Position numbers and translations under genes: made by a program. From positions 4,340,001 through 4,404,000 of the forward strand of contig CM071591.1 in NCBI GenBank assembly GCA_036429605.1: a stretch of DNA of 64,000 nt. Reading direction: 5' to 3'. The stretch's first letter is position 1. Each line of letters begins with the position of its first letter. Below are positions 11,176 through 23,664 of the stretch, piece by piece. Source of the DNA: Cladobotryum mycophilum. Taxonomy: Eukaryota > Ascomycota > Sordariomycetes > Hypocreales > Hypocreaceae. The notes under the pieces were generated by a model. That model was not told where the DNA came from, made no database searches, and saw only the letters and a list, made by a program, of their open reading frames with translations.

Positions 11176-12564
11176 TTACGTTAATAGTTCATCTTTACCA
11201 ATTAATTTGGCCATTGGATCCTCCGCCACGGTTTTCTTCCGACGATACTCCTCCATTTCCGCCTCTGATATTCCATTCATCATCTCTTCACGCGTGCGCT
11301 TTCTGGTTTTGGCATCTCCCACTACATTCTCTGCTGGTTCGTTTTGTTTTTGTGCGGTCTCCCCACGCTCGCCCTTCGGATCGAGCAAGCCGACCCCAGA
11401 TCGCTGGCGCTCAGCCGCTTCCCAGGCCGTTTTGCCTTCTTCCCCTGTGCAGTAGCTGTTCTTGATGAATGAATGACAGCATGTGTAACCCCATTTAAAA
11501 TTAGACCACCAACTACCCCATACGGAGGTGTGGTTGTTGACCAAGACACCCTCGGCGTATTTCGATTTAACCTCCTTACGAGGCGCTCCTTTGATCAGTC
11601 CGGCTTCGTCATACTCAACAAAGGTTTCCGAGTCCACAATAGCCATGCTACGTAGAGCAGCTGGCATGGCCTTTTGATCATCGCCACCATATTTTTCCAA
11701 TAACTGTTTCTCCCGTGCAACACGTTTTCCCTCTTCTTCTTCTAGCTGCTTTTTCCGATAGAAGGCTCCGGCAGTTGGATTTGCTTGTATATGCTGCGAT
11801 GTATCACCGCCTTGCTCTTGGGCCTCCCAAGCATATCGTTGTGCCTTTTCAAATTCGCTAGCGTCGCCAGAAGACCGCATGAAACCCTCCTCGGCGAACA
11901 GGTCAGCAGCCTTATCCGCTGTTGCACCTGCGTTAACCAGAGACCTGGTTTTGGGATCATATTTCGCAGACTCGAGATCGAGATTCAGCAGATATTTGGC
12001 TGTATCTTCGCGTATTCTTAGTTGTCGTGTTGCCGTGCTTTGATGCTTGCTCATGTCGTTTTCTTCAGCATATTTGTCGCCCTCATCCTTTTCATCGCTA
12101 GCGTCCGCAATCTTCCGTGCTTGATGTCGCAACTCCTCCATCTGATTATAATCATCAATCACCTTGCTGTATTCCCGGGTATCGAAGCCATTCCAGCGGT
12201 CTCGTTTCGCGTCCCAACCAAGCTTGACATCTTGCGTCAAATCGTCGGCTTGGATATCCTTCCCCGTCCATTTTGCGCCTTTCGCTCTCGGCCTGCTCAA
12301 GCAATCCTTGGCCTTGTGTGTCATAGATCCGCAGTTCTCGCAAGCTCCCTTGCGGTACTTTGTGGCGGCCGGCCCAGATTTTTTCCCGCGATCGTACCAT
12401 TGCGACTTCTCGTCTTTCTCTTCTTTGCGTTGATGTTTTAGGTAGTCATTGTCGTCGCCCTCTTCGCCCGCGTAGAAAGGCCGTTTGCTAATGAACGAAG
12501 GTATATAAACATTTTCTTCCTTCGATGCCGCGCCTGTTTCAGGCTTACGAGACGGTGGTGGCAT
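11176..12564 (-). CDS. SLU7: Pre-mRNA-splicing factor SLU7
   Basis: Slu7 acts in the second step of splicing, helping 3' splice-site choice and docking in the spliceosome. The gene is a single uninterrupted exon of 462 residues. The zinc knuckle with CX2CX4HX4C spacing (CENCGSMTHKAKDC, about residues 75-88) is followed by the conserved WTGKDIQADD, the VKLGWDAKRDRWNG region and a central NDMSKHQSTATRQLRIREDTAKYL block. Near the C-terminus comes WGYTCCHSFIKNSYCTG and then a basic EEYRRKK stretch. Length and domain order fit fungal orthologues. It is divergent from REV3 over 314 bases. Confidence 0.95.
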   Translation of the reverse strand: MPPPSRKPETGAASKEENVYIPSFISKRPFYAGEEGDDNDYLKHQRKEEKDEKSQWYDRGKKSGPAATKYRKGACENCGSMTHKAKDCLSRPRAKGAKWTGKDIQADDLTQDVKLGWDAKRDRWNGFDTREYSKVIDDYNQMEELRHQARKIADASDEKDEGDKYAEENDMSKHQSTATRQLRIREDTAKYLLNLDLESAKYDPKTRSLVNAGATADKAADLFAEEGFMRSSGDASEFEKAQRYAWEAQEQGGDTSQHIQANPTAGAFYRKKQLEEEEGKRVAREKQLLEKYGGDDQKAMPAALRSMAIVDSETFVEYDEAGLIKGAPRKEVKSKYAEGVLVNNHTSVWGSWWSNFKWGYTCCHSFIKNSYCTGEEGKTAWEAAERQRSGVGLLDPKGERGETAQKQNEPAENVVGDAKTRKRTREEMMNGISEAEMEEYRRKKTVAEDPMAKLIGKDELLT

Positions 12565-12878
12565 TTTGAGAAAGAGTGCTTAACGGCAATTTGTTGAAAG
12601 GGTCATGTCAAATTGGTCGAGAATGGCGGATGTCTTATCGAAGATTTGAGGATACTTGACGTCGCTGCCTTCGAATTATCATCACGTGACACCGTGCGGT
12701 GGAGGCGTTTTCTCAAATGCGGGCGCGCGACACCAGACACTGTCATCACGCGAGTCAATATGAGCTCTGAGACAAGACAAAGAAAAATGGTTTTAGCTAG
12801 GGCAAATCTTTAATCATTTTACTCTATCTAGCTTATATCAAGAAGAACGAATCTCTATGGATTTTTACGCAGCAAAGT
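12565..12878. promoter_or_regulatory. Divergent SLU7/REV3 promoter with TCACGTGA palindrome
   Basis: The 314-base region between SLU7 and REV3 serves both genes. It carries an 8-base palindrome TCACGTGA at about 12682-12689 (E-box, bHLH-type target) and a CpG-rich tract with GCGCGCGA at about 12722-12729. Function of these sites is inferred only. Confidence 0.45.
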
Positions 12879-15800
12879 ATGGACTTGTTCCGGGTCAGAT
12901 TAAACTGCATCGACTGTTACCAAGCCACCCCGACTCGGTATGATCCTCAGCTTCGCAATGACATCCATCCATCTCAGCTTTCCAAAAGCACAAAGGTCCC
13001 GGTCATAAGAGTATTTGGCTCTACCGAAACCGGTCAAAAAGTGTGCGCACATATTCACGGTGCTTTTCCATATTTGTACGTAGAGTACGATGGGAGCTTG
13101 ATACCAGAAGAAGGTCGGTCATACTACTGTGTATTGTGAGCATATTTACTAAAGATTTATTAGCTGGAGCCTTTATATACAGGCTACATCTGTCTATAGA
13201 CCATGCCTTAGCCGTAAGCTACAGACGTGATCAACATGGAGAACCGGCAAGGTTTGTCGCACGAATTACTCTGGTTAGGGGGTTCCATTTTACGGCTTCC
13301 ATGTTGGTTACAAGTTTTTCCTCAAGATCTACATGTTTAATCCCGCTGTTATGACGAGATTGGCCGACCTCCTCCAGCAGGGTGTAATAATGAAGCGCAA
13401 ATTTCAGCCACATGAGGCACATCTTCAGTATCTTCTACAATTCATGACGGATTACAATCTGTACGGTTGCGACTATGTCGACTCATCACAAACATATTTT
13501 CGATCACCGATTCCCGAGTATCAAAATGATTCTCTCCCAGCACATCTCTGGCATAGCGCATCCGTGCCAGCGCAATACATAACGGATGATTCTACGACGC
13601 CCCGGGCTAGTCATTGTTCTATTGAAGTGGATATTTGTGTGGAACACATTACCAATAGGAAGAAGGTCAGGGAACGAAGATTGCACCACGACTTTACCGA
13701 GTATACCTGTCCCACACCCGTTGATGTCAAGCTAGTGTCCAGCATGGCAGGGCTCTGGAAAGATGAGTCTCGGAGACGAAAGCGCCAGATGCTATTCTCC
13801 AAGCAGTCCAGTAGTTCATTCCCACCTGAAACCCTAATTTCGATGTCTGCCGATCCTCGTCAATCACAAGCGCAGCTTTGGGTTCACGAGGACGAGTACC
13901 GACAACAGATCCAAGAGCTCATTGCTAAAGAACATGCGAGCTATGGCCACAGGGAGCTTGAATTCAACACATTCGTCAGCCCTCAACCTCGCGAAAGATT
14001 CATTAAGACGGCTCTGCAGTCTGTTGAAGATCTTTTTCCATTAAACTTGGGGCCACTTCTGGGCATTCCTTCTGGCGTGCTAGGATCAGACGAGGATCCT
14101 AGAAGTAGCATTGAAGTGGATGAGCAAAAGGCCCGTCTACCATATGAAAAGGAAGGCGATATCTTCCAAGGCGATTCAGACAGTGATGTACAGCAGAAAA
14201 ACAAAGAGATCCCACAGATTTCGGAGGAAGGCATCAACCCCATACACGGCATGGAAGTTTCAGCAATTGATGAGTTTATGCAACCGAATCCATACTTAGT
14301 GGGCGTTTCTCTTAGCGCTTTTAAAACAGATCAACTTCCGAATATACCGATATCAGTTGGTTTACTGGATACTATTGAAAGCAACCATCTTGTGGGCAAG
14401 TCAAACAAAAATCTTGGTCTCATTCTAGCCGAACGTACACAGCTTAAGCGTAGTGCATCCTATTCGTCAAATCTCATACGGAGGAAGCGAATCAAAGAGG
14501 ACGGGAGAGCATCTCCAACGAGAACTCAGGCAAGCTCAGGCGTACCATCAAGCAGCCGTCCTGCACATGATGGCAAGAGCATGAAGTTCCTGCAGAGTCT
14601 GCCCCAACCGAGAATAGGCTCATCCTGGCCATGCGCCCTGAGCAGTCCACATCAACCAATCTTTCCAGGTTCTAGTGAGGAGACCGGCTTAAACCCTAAG
14701 CAATATTTGACTAAAAACAATGGCCATTTATCTCCATACAACGACAGTTTCCTTAATCGGGAGAGTCATGATCTAGACACATGCTCCGGTAATCTCGGCG
14801 GGGAGCTTCCTTCCTCGTTTCCCTCAGTCGACTTCGAAGATATTTCCTTCAGTGGGACTGACGTGGGCGTAACAACTGCAGCTGGCTCGCAAAATTGCAA
14901 AGTCATATATTCTGTCCCTCCACCAGATTATGCAGAGGTTGCTACCATGCACGAGTATGGCTTGCCAGATGTGCTATATCAAGAGGTTTTTTATGGCAAG
15001 GAAAGCGATGTTCCAACACGAAAGCGAGAGTATGCCGGGAAAGAATTTCGAGTTTTGAGTAACACATTGCCCTTTTTGCCAGAGTTTGATCTCACTGGAG
15101 TACCTTTAGCATCCCAGGGCATTGTAAAGGAAATCACATCTGAAAAGGGTGGAGTTGAGTCTGACCATGAAAGTCAAAGAAAAGCATGTTCCTGGAGGAG
15201 TTGGGAGATTGCTGACCCTCCACCAAGCTACCAGCAAGTTATAAAGTGGCTGGATAAAGATGGCGGAACCGTTGGGAAAGCTCACGTACCGGTCCCGCAG
15301 CGACAATTCCTTTCACAGATTGACGCGCCAACGCCTAGAAATAAGCATGGATTCAAGTATACCCCCAACCAGAAATCGACAAGCGTTCGACATGAAGTTC
15401 AGTACATGAGTACGATGAGCCTTGAATTGCATGTGAATACAAGGGGTGGGTTTGTCCCTAATCCTGAAGAGGATGAGATACAGTGCATCTTTTGGTCCTG
15501 CAAGGCAGATGAGTCAATGGGTAGTAGCCAACAAACAGAACCCATCCGGTCTGGCATTTTGGTACTCTGTACTGAGCATTCATGGGGCCAGAGTGTGCGG
15601 AAAACGACTTCTATGGAAGTGATCGAGGAGAGCTCTGAATTAGACTTGATGGTTCGAATTGTCGAAATTGTCAGAACATACGATCCCGATATCTTGACCG
15701 GCTACGAAGTTCATGGAGGATCATGGGGCTATTTGATCGAGCGAGCAAGACTCAGATACGATTATGACCTCTGTGACGAGCTCTCTAGGATGAAGGTACA

Positions 15801-17925
15801 GTCTCATGGGAGGTCTGGCAAACAAAGCGACCGATGGGGTTTCAATACGACTTCGAGTATTCGCGTTACAGGCCGGCATATGATCAATGTCTGGAGGGCA
15901 ATGCGTGGCGAACTGAATCTTCTCCAATACACAATGGAGAATGTGGTGTGGCATCTCTTGCACCGGCGAATACCTCACTACTCATGGAAGTCTCTCACGA
16001 CCTGGTATCAGAGTGGTCAAATGCGGGATTTACATAAACTATTGAGGTATTACCAGACACGAACTGAACTCGACCTCAGTATTCTGGAGTTCAATGAGCT
16101 TATTCCGAGGACCAGCGAGCAAGCAAGGCTGCTTGGTGTTGACTTCTTTTCTGTATTTTCCCGTGGATCGCAATTCAAGGTTGAGTCCATCATGTTCAGA
16201 ATTGCTAAGCCAGAAAACTTCATTCTCGTTTCGCCGAGTCGAAAACAGGTTGGGGGTCAAAATGCCCTTGAATGTCTGCCGCTCGTTATGGAACCTCAGA
16301 GCGCGTTTTATAACAGTCCTCTTCTGGTACTAGATTTCCAAAGTCTTTACCCTAGCATCATGATTGCATACAATTACTGCTATTCCACCTTTCTGGGGCG
16401 AATTACCAACTGGCGCGGTAAGAGCAAAATGGGCTTCACCGAGTACGAGCGGCAAGACGGGTTGCTCGAATTGTTAAAGCACCATGTTAACATTGCTCCT
16501 AATGGAATGATGTACGCGAAAACGGAAATTCGGAAATCATTGTTGGCGAAGATGTTGACTGAGATCCTTGAGACAAGGATCATGGTGAAGAACGGTATGA
16601 AACAGGACAAAGATGATAAGACACTTCAGCAGCTCTTGAACAATCGCCAGCTTGCTTTGAAGCTTCTTGCAAATGTTACCTATGGATATACATCAGCATC
16701 CTTCTCAGGTCGAATGCCTTGCTCTGAAATTGCGGATAGCATTGTTCAAACGGGTCGAGAGACATTGGAGCGAGCGACAGCTTACATCCATTCGAACGAA
16801 CAATGGGGTGCAGAAGTCGTATACGGTGATACAGACAGCCTGTTCATATACCTCAAGGGTAGAACAAGAGATCAGGCATTTGAGATCGGCAACGAGATTG
16901 CCAAGGCTATCACGGCTATGAACCCGAGGCCAATCAAGCTTAAATTTGAAAAGGTTTACCACCCCTGCGTCCTGCTTACAAAAAAACGGTATGTTGGCTA
17001 CAAATATGAGAGTAGAGACCAGGTCAAACCTGAGTTTGATGCGAAGGGCATAGAAACTGTTCGTCGAGACGGCACTCCAGCGGAGCAGAAAATTGAAGAG
17101 AAAGCCCTCAAGCTTCTCTTTGAGACTGCAGATCTCAGCCAGATTAAAGAGTACTTTCAGAAGCAGTGCGGGAAGATTATGCGCGGACAAGTCTCTATCC
17201 AAGACTTTTGTTTCGCTAGAGAGGTCCGCCTCGGTACCTACTCCGACAAGGGTCTTCCTCCAGCAGGTGCCTTGATTAGTACGAGACGGATGCTCGAAGA
17301 TGCTAGAGCAGAACCGCAGTATGGTGAGCGCGTTCCGTATGTGGTTATTACGGGGGCACCAGGTGCGCGTCTAATTGATCGATGCGTTGCGCCGGAAGAT
17401 CTTATCCGCAACCCCCACTGGCAGCTAGATGCGGAGTACTATATATCCAAGAACTTGATTCCACCGCTGGAGCGAATATTCAACCTTGTTGGCGCCAACG
17501 TCCGGCAATGGTATGACGAGATGCCTAAGGTGAGGCGTGTGAACCGTATCGCCTCTGCTAATGGCAAAAAATCTACGTTGGAATCGTACATGAAATCAAC
17601 ACATTGTCTAGTCTGTGGGAAGAAATTTGTCGGCAACGGAGCAGTTTCATTATGCCGAGCTTGTGCTGCTAAACCATCAGCAACTCTTCTCTCATTACAG
17701 GAGAAACTCAAGGTCGAAGACAAGCGGTATGAAAAACTATTATCGGTGTGTCGAAGTTGTGAAGGCCTTGGATCACTGGAAGTGGTAACTTGTGACAACC
17801 AGGATTGCCCAGTTTTCTGGTCTCGAATGAAACAGCGGGGTAAAATAATTGATGAAGGCGCTGCAATACAACCTATAATTCAGGACTTAACAAAAGGGCT
17901 GGTAAAAGGATTACTGGAATGGTAG
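12879..17925 (+). CDS. REV3: DNA polymerase zeta catalytic subunit REV3 (one frame break)
   Basis: Catalytic subunit of the translesion polymerase zeta, which extends from mismatched or damaged termini and drives most induced mutagenesis. Exons are 12879-13113 and 13164-17925. The start MDLFRVRLNCIDCYQATPTRYD matches family N-termini. A long variable linker precedes the exonuclease-like region (YDPDILTGYEVHGGSWGYL) and the B-family polymerase motifs: A (DFQSLYPSIMIAYN), B (KLLANVTYGYTSASFSGRMPC) and C (YGDTDSLF). The C-terminus carries two cysteine clusters (CLVCGKKF...CRAC and CRSC...CDNQDCPVFW) for zinc and 4Fe-4S binding. A run of five G at 13278-13282 breaks the frame. Six would read LVRGVPFYGFHVGYKFF, the conserved family sequence, and give 1665 residues. 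I treat it as a sequence error. Confidence 0.96.
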
Positions 17926-18215
17926 CCTTCTAACGGAGGTGAGACCATGGCCCGTCCAACCGACATGCGTGTTGGCGCGCAATGGTCATCGAGGGCCTAG
18001 TCAATGAGGCAATCCATCGCTACATGCATAAATAGGTCTGGGCGAATATGTTAATAATCAACCGCATAATTCTTGAATCCGGTTGTATCAGCATTTTTCT
18101 GTTTCGATATATTACAATCAAGTTATTTATTGAGAAAGTTTCTGATACCTCATTAAGATCGCATCTATTTCAGATTCATTATACTTTGAGTCACTGATCA
18201 ACTCTGGCACTAATT

Positions 18216-21200
18216 CTACTCATGATTATTGTCTTCATCTAGATTTATGTCACTCATCCAGCCAGAATAATCATCATCATCAATTGATGTATCAGCCAAC
18301 GATGGCATTGCCACAATAGGCACATCATGTATAGAAGAATATTTTACGCCAGGAGAATGCTCAACCAACGCGTCAGGTTGCGTCGAGAACGAAGATTCCT
18401 CATCGAGCATTGTATCCAAGCTGGCTTTTGTGCCAATATCGCCATTCCATGGCTCTACCTGGTTAATTCTGTCTTCGCCGGTTGGTGTACTAGGTTGGGA
18501 ATCTTGTGGTGCGGCAACAATAAGGATATTTTGCTCGTCAGATAAATTTTCATTATGGCTATCCCCACGTCGCCTGCGATTTGATGAAGATTTCGAGAGG
18601 GCAGCACGGGTCTGATTCTCGGCCTCGCTAGATGCTGCAGAAATCGGTATCCCCAGTTCCGACGAAACAACTGCTCTCGAATTTGGCGCTGGCATAATCT
18701 TGGTTCTCCCGCTGTTTGGACCAGGAAGCGGTGTCCCAGGAGGAGGTAGAGGTTGGCCACGACCCATCGGCTGGCTAAGATCAACCACACTAGCTTTGTC
18801 GCCATTTCGCATGGCTTCTCTCTGCCTCTGTAAAGCATTCCAACCCCACTGTTTTGCCTGGGCAGCGGCACTGGTGACAGCCGCCAATGTATTGCTTCTC
18901 TTTTGTGCCGCGGACTCACCCTCAGCCAAACCTGTCAAAGTTGAAGTATGAGAGTTTTCGCGTTTGGGAAAGAAATTCCGACCTAAAGACCCCGTCTGGT
19001 TTTTAAATGACACTGATGGGGGTTGTGCTAGTCGAGGGATGCATACTGCGTTCGTTCAGGCTCGATTCAGCCGACGATGTCGTGTTTCGGCGCAGAGTAG
19101 GATGAGTAGGCAGTGAATTTGGCTCGTAGCCACCCAGATCATCAATCTCCTCCTTAGAGGAAGATGAGGAGCGGCTCGGACTAGGTACAGGCGATGACCT
19201 TTTTGAGGGCGATGTGGGGGATGCTGGTTTTGGTGACAGATCTTGAGATCGAGAATGTAAAGCAGCCATATAGCTTGAAGCATGGTCCGGTGGAGAAGTA
19301 GCTGGCTTGAATATATCAGCGTGTGTAGCCTCTGTTCCAAGAACTGGCTCCGTTGACGATTTGATTATATTAGGCGAACGCGAAGGTGCGCTGAAGCCTG
19401 ATGGGGGGATGTCGACACTAGTCGATGATACCCATGCAGTTGGGAAAGCACCGAATTTGCCTGGTTTCCTTCCAAGGAGTCCTGAAGGCGGTTGCTGAGG
19501 CCTGGGAATTTGTAGGATTTCACTCTTATCTATCAACGGAAAATAACCGTAGTCCTTTTTGATGTTGGGGGGCTCTACTGAATCGACGCTGCCGGTTACA
19601 ATCGTTGCCTCGTCCTCCTTAGAGGGTGGCTCCACTGCATCGTCTTCCCTAGAAGGCAACTTCACTACATCATCTTCCTTAGCAGGCGGCTTCGCTGCAT
19701 CTTCTTCCTTAGCAGGCAGCTTCACTGCATCTTCTTCCTTAGAAGGCGGCTTCACCGCATCGTCGTTGTCAAAAATCCCCCTCTCCATTTCTTATGTTCG
19801 GTCTTGAAAAATGGTATATCGTCCCAGAAGGGTTGCACCAAAGTCTCAGCAATGACCTCTTTGATACGATTCTCAATTTGGCGGGTGATGACAGTGTAGG
19901 TGATTTGTCTCGAACTGACAATGGGCTCAATCACCATCTCCAATTTCGGCATTGTCTGAAAAGAGAACCAAACTCTATTGCTTGGCGGGGCTTTTATTTT
20001 GAATAGGATGTGGCCTTCCAGTCTCTTGAGCACCACTGCGAGAACCAAGTTTACTTCTCGAGTCTTGAATCTCGTGCCTAGGTCGATTTTAGCTGTAGCA
20101 GCGACTTCAATACGAAAGTTGCCAGTATATCTCAAATCTGCCTCCACAAGACACTCGCCCTCGACCGTAAGATCCCGAAGCCGTAAGTTGGAAATGTATG
20201 GTGGCGAATCTCCTGTTTCAATCTTTTGAATCTTAATATTAGTGAGAAACGAGGGCCTCTTGACTCGCGCAATCTTTTTTGTAATCTTTTCGTTGATGAA
20301 GCTACTCAGATCGCTCGTCTTATAGACACCCAAGAACAGCCTACCAATCATGGCATTCAACCATCTCGAGTGCACCTGATCCTCGGATGAGTGTAGCTTC
20401 TGGACCAGGGAGATGATTGACTTCAATTCGAAGTGTTTCGGCTTGGGGGCCATGTTGTCAAATCCAAAAGCTTGCTGCTGGTTCTTCAACAGGGCAAAGT
20501 AAAAATCCTCTTTGGCAGAGCAGTTTTCTGAGAACATGAAAAAAGGCTTGGATACTTGGCCATCTGGGCTGCGATCAGAGCCATCGTGTCTTCTAGACAG
20601 GCAGAGTGCATTTCGCTTAATGAACAGCTCGCCTTCGGGTATCGTCTCCTCCCCGGAGTATATGCTTATATCGTGATGTGCAAGCGAGATGACATGCCGC
20701 ACTTCGAGTTGTTCTTCGTCGTCAAATAACATCAAATGCCCATGTCTATATTGCGGTTAGTCAGTATGGAAAACGCCCGAACAGCAGCAGTATGGGTATT
20801 ATCGTACCTTAGCACGACGTAAAAGACGTTGCCAGCCTTCTTCGGTCTCTGGGCCATTCTATTATTGCTGTTGTCCAGCGGTCCTGCAGTTGGCTTGCGA
20901 TCAAAGATGCTCCGGTACATAGTTTGGTAAACGCTCGGGCTTGGTGCAGCGACGGTGGTAGATGCGATTGGGGTAGGGCGTTCCACCGGTTTCGCATTGA
21001 TTCCCGCAGGATTGTACTCTCGGTAGACGGCGAAATATCCAGAAGCAACATCGATATCTTGGTTGAGACGAGGCTTGGTATCAGCTTTCATCTCTGCTCT
21101 CGCAGTATCAAGGGTCGTAGTATCGTCGTCAGGTAGGATAATGTCGCCTTCGCCATCTTGGCTCGAGATTCCGACATCGGCTCGATAAGGAAAGTAAAGG

Positions 21201-21298
21201 TATCCATGGGCGCAGACTGCAATGATGATCAGAGGAATAAAGGTAATACCCCCGAGGAGATAGGCAAGAAGGAGAGCAGTCCATGAACCCAGAGCCAT
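18216..21298 (-). CDS. TEX2: TEX2/NVJ2-like SMP-domain lipid-transfer protein (two frame breaks)
   Basis: An ER-anchored protein with a lipid-binding SMP domain, related to yeast Nvj2 and animal TEX2, which act at ER contact sites with vacuole, Golgi or endosome. Exons are 21298-20808 and 20745-18216. An N-terminal membrane segment (ALLLAYLLGGITFIPLIIIA) is followed by a PH-like region (VFYVVLRHGHLMLFDDEEQ) and the SMP domain (about 19800-20400, HSRWLNAMIGRLFLGVYKTS). A disordered C-terminal half contains a ten-residue tandem repeat. Two breaks occur in five-base runs: plus-strand C at 19777-19781, where one added base restores WRGGIFDNDD, and plus-strand G at 19018-19022, where one fewer joins TPSVSFKNQTG. 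With both corrected the protein has about 1006 residues. TEX2 beside REV3 is known MAT-flank synteny. Confidence 0.88.
19600..19765 (-). repeat. Ten-residue coding tandem repeat in TEX2
   Basis: A 30-base unit is repeated about five times, encoding variants of DDAVKPPSKE (EDAVKLPAKE, EDAAKPPAKE, DDVVKLPSRE, DDAVEPPSKE). Units diverge at synonymous and non-synonymous sites, so the array is not a very recent expansion. It lies in the disordered region after the SMP domain. Confidence 0.85.
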
Positions 21299-23664
21299 GA
21301 CACTGGAAGATCAGCCTCCTCGGCTGATGCTAGACAAGCTGTTTGCAACTTGACGAGTAGACATGCAGAAAACAAGACGCCCAGCGTCAAGAACCCCTTA
21401 AACGCACAAATACGATCAGCAGTCGGGTTACTGACTGGGGGCGGCAACATTCATGTGGGTAGCTGTAATATGAGGGTGTCCCATAAAGATCGTGCTGGCG
21501 TTAAGAGGTGGCGCATTTGCTGTTACGTCATGTGATAGAGTCGCGTCAGCATGAAGATCCATCCATAATGCATAAGTTGCTGCTGGGGCCGCTATCTTGG
21601 CTAATCCCCGACCTGCTCCACCCAGATCAGGGTGTACTAATTTATTGGTTTATTATTCTATAAATCTTATTGCATTTACTGTCTTCTACATGATCTTATA
21701 TTTATTATTATAGTAAATGTATTATATTATTAGCGGAAAATAGTGATCAAGACGATTAGGTAGAAGGCTCATAAGATTAGGTGGGCAAGTGGCGTAAACT
21801 GCATTCCAAGACTTGAGCTTTAGAGAATCCAAATGTTGTGTGCAGCAATCGATGAGTGCGACCTTGACAAGGTCTAAAAAACATAAAGGACTTTTAATGC
21901 TCTGAAATAAACTGTCAGTGTCGGATAAGGGCAGACGTAAAGGGGATAGCGAAATGCCAAATGATTTGAGTGGAAGAGGTCACGGTGCTCATTGGTAGCG
22001 ACCTCGTTGCTTTCAAAGGGGCGATTATCAAGTCTACACCCTACAAGGAAAACAGACCACACCTCCAATACATTCTATCAATAAGGGTTATTACTGACTC
22101 TTAGTCAGGATACCGATGTATCGTTTGCCGGATCTTTATTGTGTCAAGAAAAACCCGGAGAAAGTCATCTCTCATAGAATTGACTATAGGGAGGAACTTA
22201 ACTCTTGTATTGGAGGTGTGGTCTGTTATTCTCGTAGGGTGTCATGCGGTGGGGAATAAAAACGCCCCTTCGAGCACTGGAAATATACCGAAAATCTGTT
22301 GATCTAGGCACGTATTTTCTTTCCCCCTTGGGTGTATTGATCTCCGACGATCCTTTCTTGCTCAGAAAATCTCCCATCTACTTATATTATTTCTCTAGCT
22401 ACTACGTAGCGATTTCACTGCTTAATATCGATTTCTGACATCAATCCATAATAATGTCATTTGTCAGTGACCATAGCCTTGTTGACCCTATGACTTTAAT
22501 CACCGACCTACGGGAAAAAATCGGCTCATTAGCTTCGTGGATTGTGCTCAAGATAGTAGTACTAAATGCTATGTTCACCAATCAATCACAAAATTAAAAA
22601 CATACATACATAAAGAAAGTAAAAATAATTTGGTAAATATAAAACTAACGTATAAAGTGCCTTAAATAGACAGGCGATAATACTAAATACAGTTAATAAA
22701 TACAATTAAACAAGCCACGAAGACTCATCCCCTAAGGGGAAACACTTCAGTTATACTCAATGCCATACTGTACTGTCATTCTTAGTGGAATGTTATAGGG
22801 ATCAAAGTACCCTCAATTACTGACAAGGATTATTGCATAAATCTTACTCCGTAGAGGAGCTTAACATACAGTGGCTTCGTTATATGGACTAGCAATTCCT
22901 TTTCGCCTCGTCTGAGCAAACTGGAAACTATAAACGTTAACCTCACCATGTCGAATACCAACATCACTCGTTCCTGCGTAGGCCACTTGGTCAAAAAAAT
23001 ACAGATTTTGCCTCAACCCCGTATCCATGATAAACCTCCAGTTTCGTACACGGGCTTTGCGCCCACCTGTGTCATGAGAGTGAGTGCTACACAACTACAA
23101 TCCTAAAGTTTCATGCCGATCTAGTAACCCTAAAAACGAGTAATAGATGCTCAGTGCTTCTTTTCGAGGCAATATAATTACCTTTTAGTCCTTTAGGACT
23201 GCGTGAAGTGAGGTACAGTCGGCCAAACTTTCACACAATTTACTGGGCAGTTGCTTAGTACCAATTTACTTTCTAACTTTGCACTTCTCCTGCCATCAAC
23301 TCTCTTTGACGCAAGCTTACTGCCTACCTACTAGGTAGTAAACCATCTCACCTTCCAAACTTTCTTTATGCTCTCCTCACCTGGCTCTGACTCACTCACT
23401 TTATTTAAAATGCCATCTCCATTCCATCTCCCCTCTTCTTCTTCTTCTTTCATCACCACCACCACCCTCACCAAACAACATTCATCATTCGTTTATGGAC
23501 TCGATTTTATCAAGTCTCCAACATAATCATATTTGACACTATATTGTGATCTCTAGTTTTGCAGTCCCACTACAGCGGATTACCACGTCTAAGATTTTGT
23601 TCAACACTTACCTGCGTATCGCCGTTTACCAGCCAGCTACAACATCCACACCTTATTTACCATC
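21299..23664. other. AT-rich gene-free stretch
   Basis: About 2.4 kb without a supported reading frame. From about 21.64 kb on the sequence is visibly AT-rich (for example 21640-21740 and 22570-22700) compared with its flanks. No terminal repeats, target duplications or transposase fragments are recognisable. It may be a decayed element or simply an AT-rich intergenic isochore. A pyrimidine-rich leader at about 23430-23460 precedes the next gene. Confidence 0.4.

Noticed and set aside
13043..13354. Separate small gene overlapping REV3
   Set aside because: It is the second REV3 exon read in its true frame until the G-run break; the sequence continues as conserved REV3 in the next frame.
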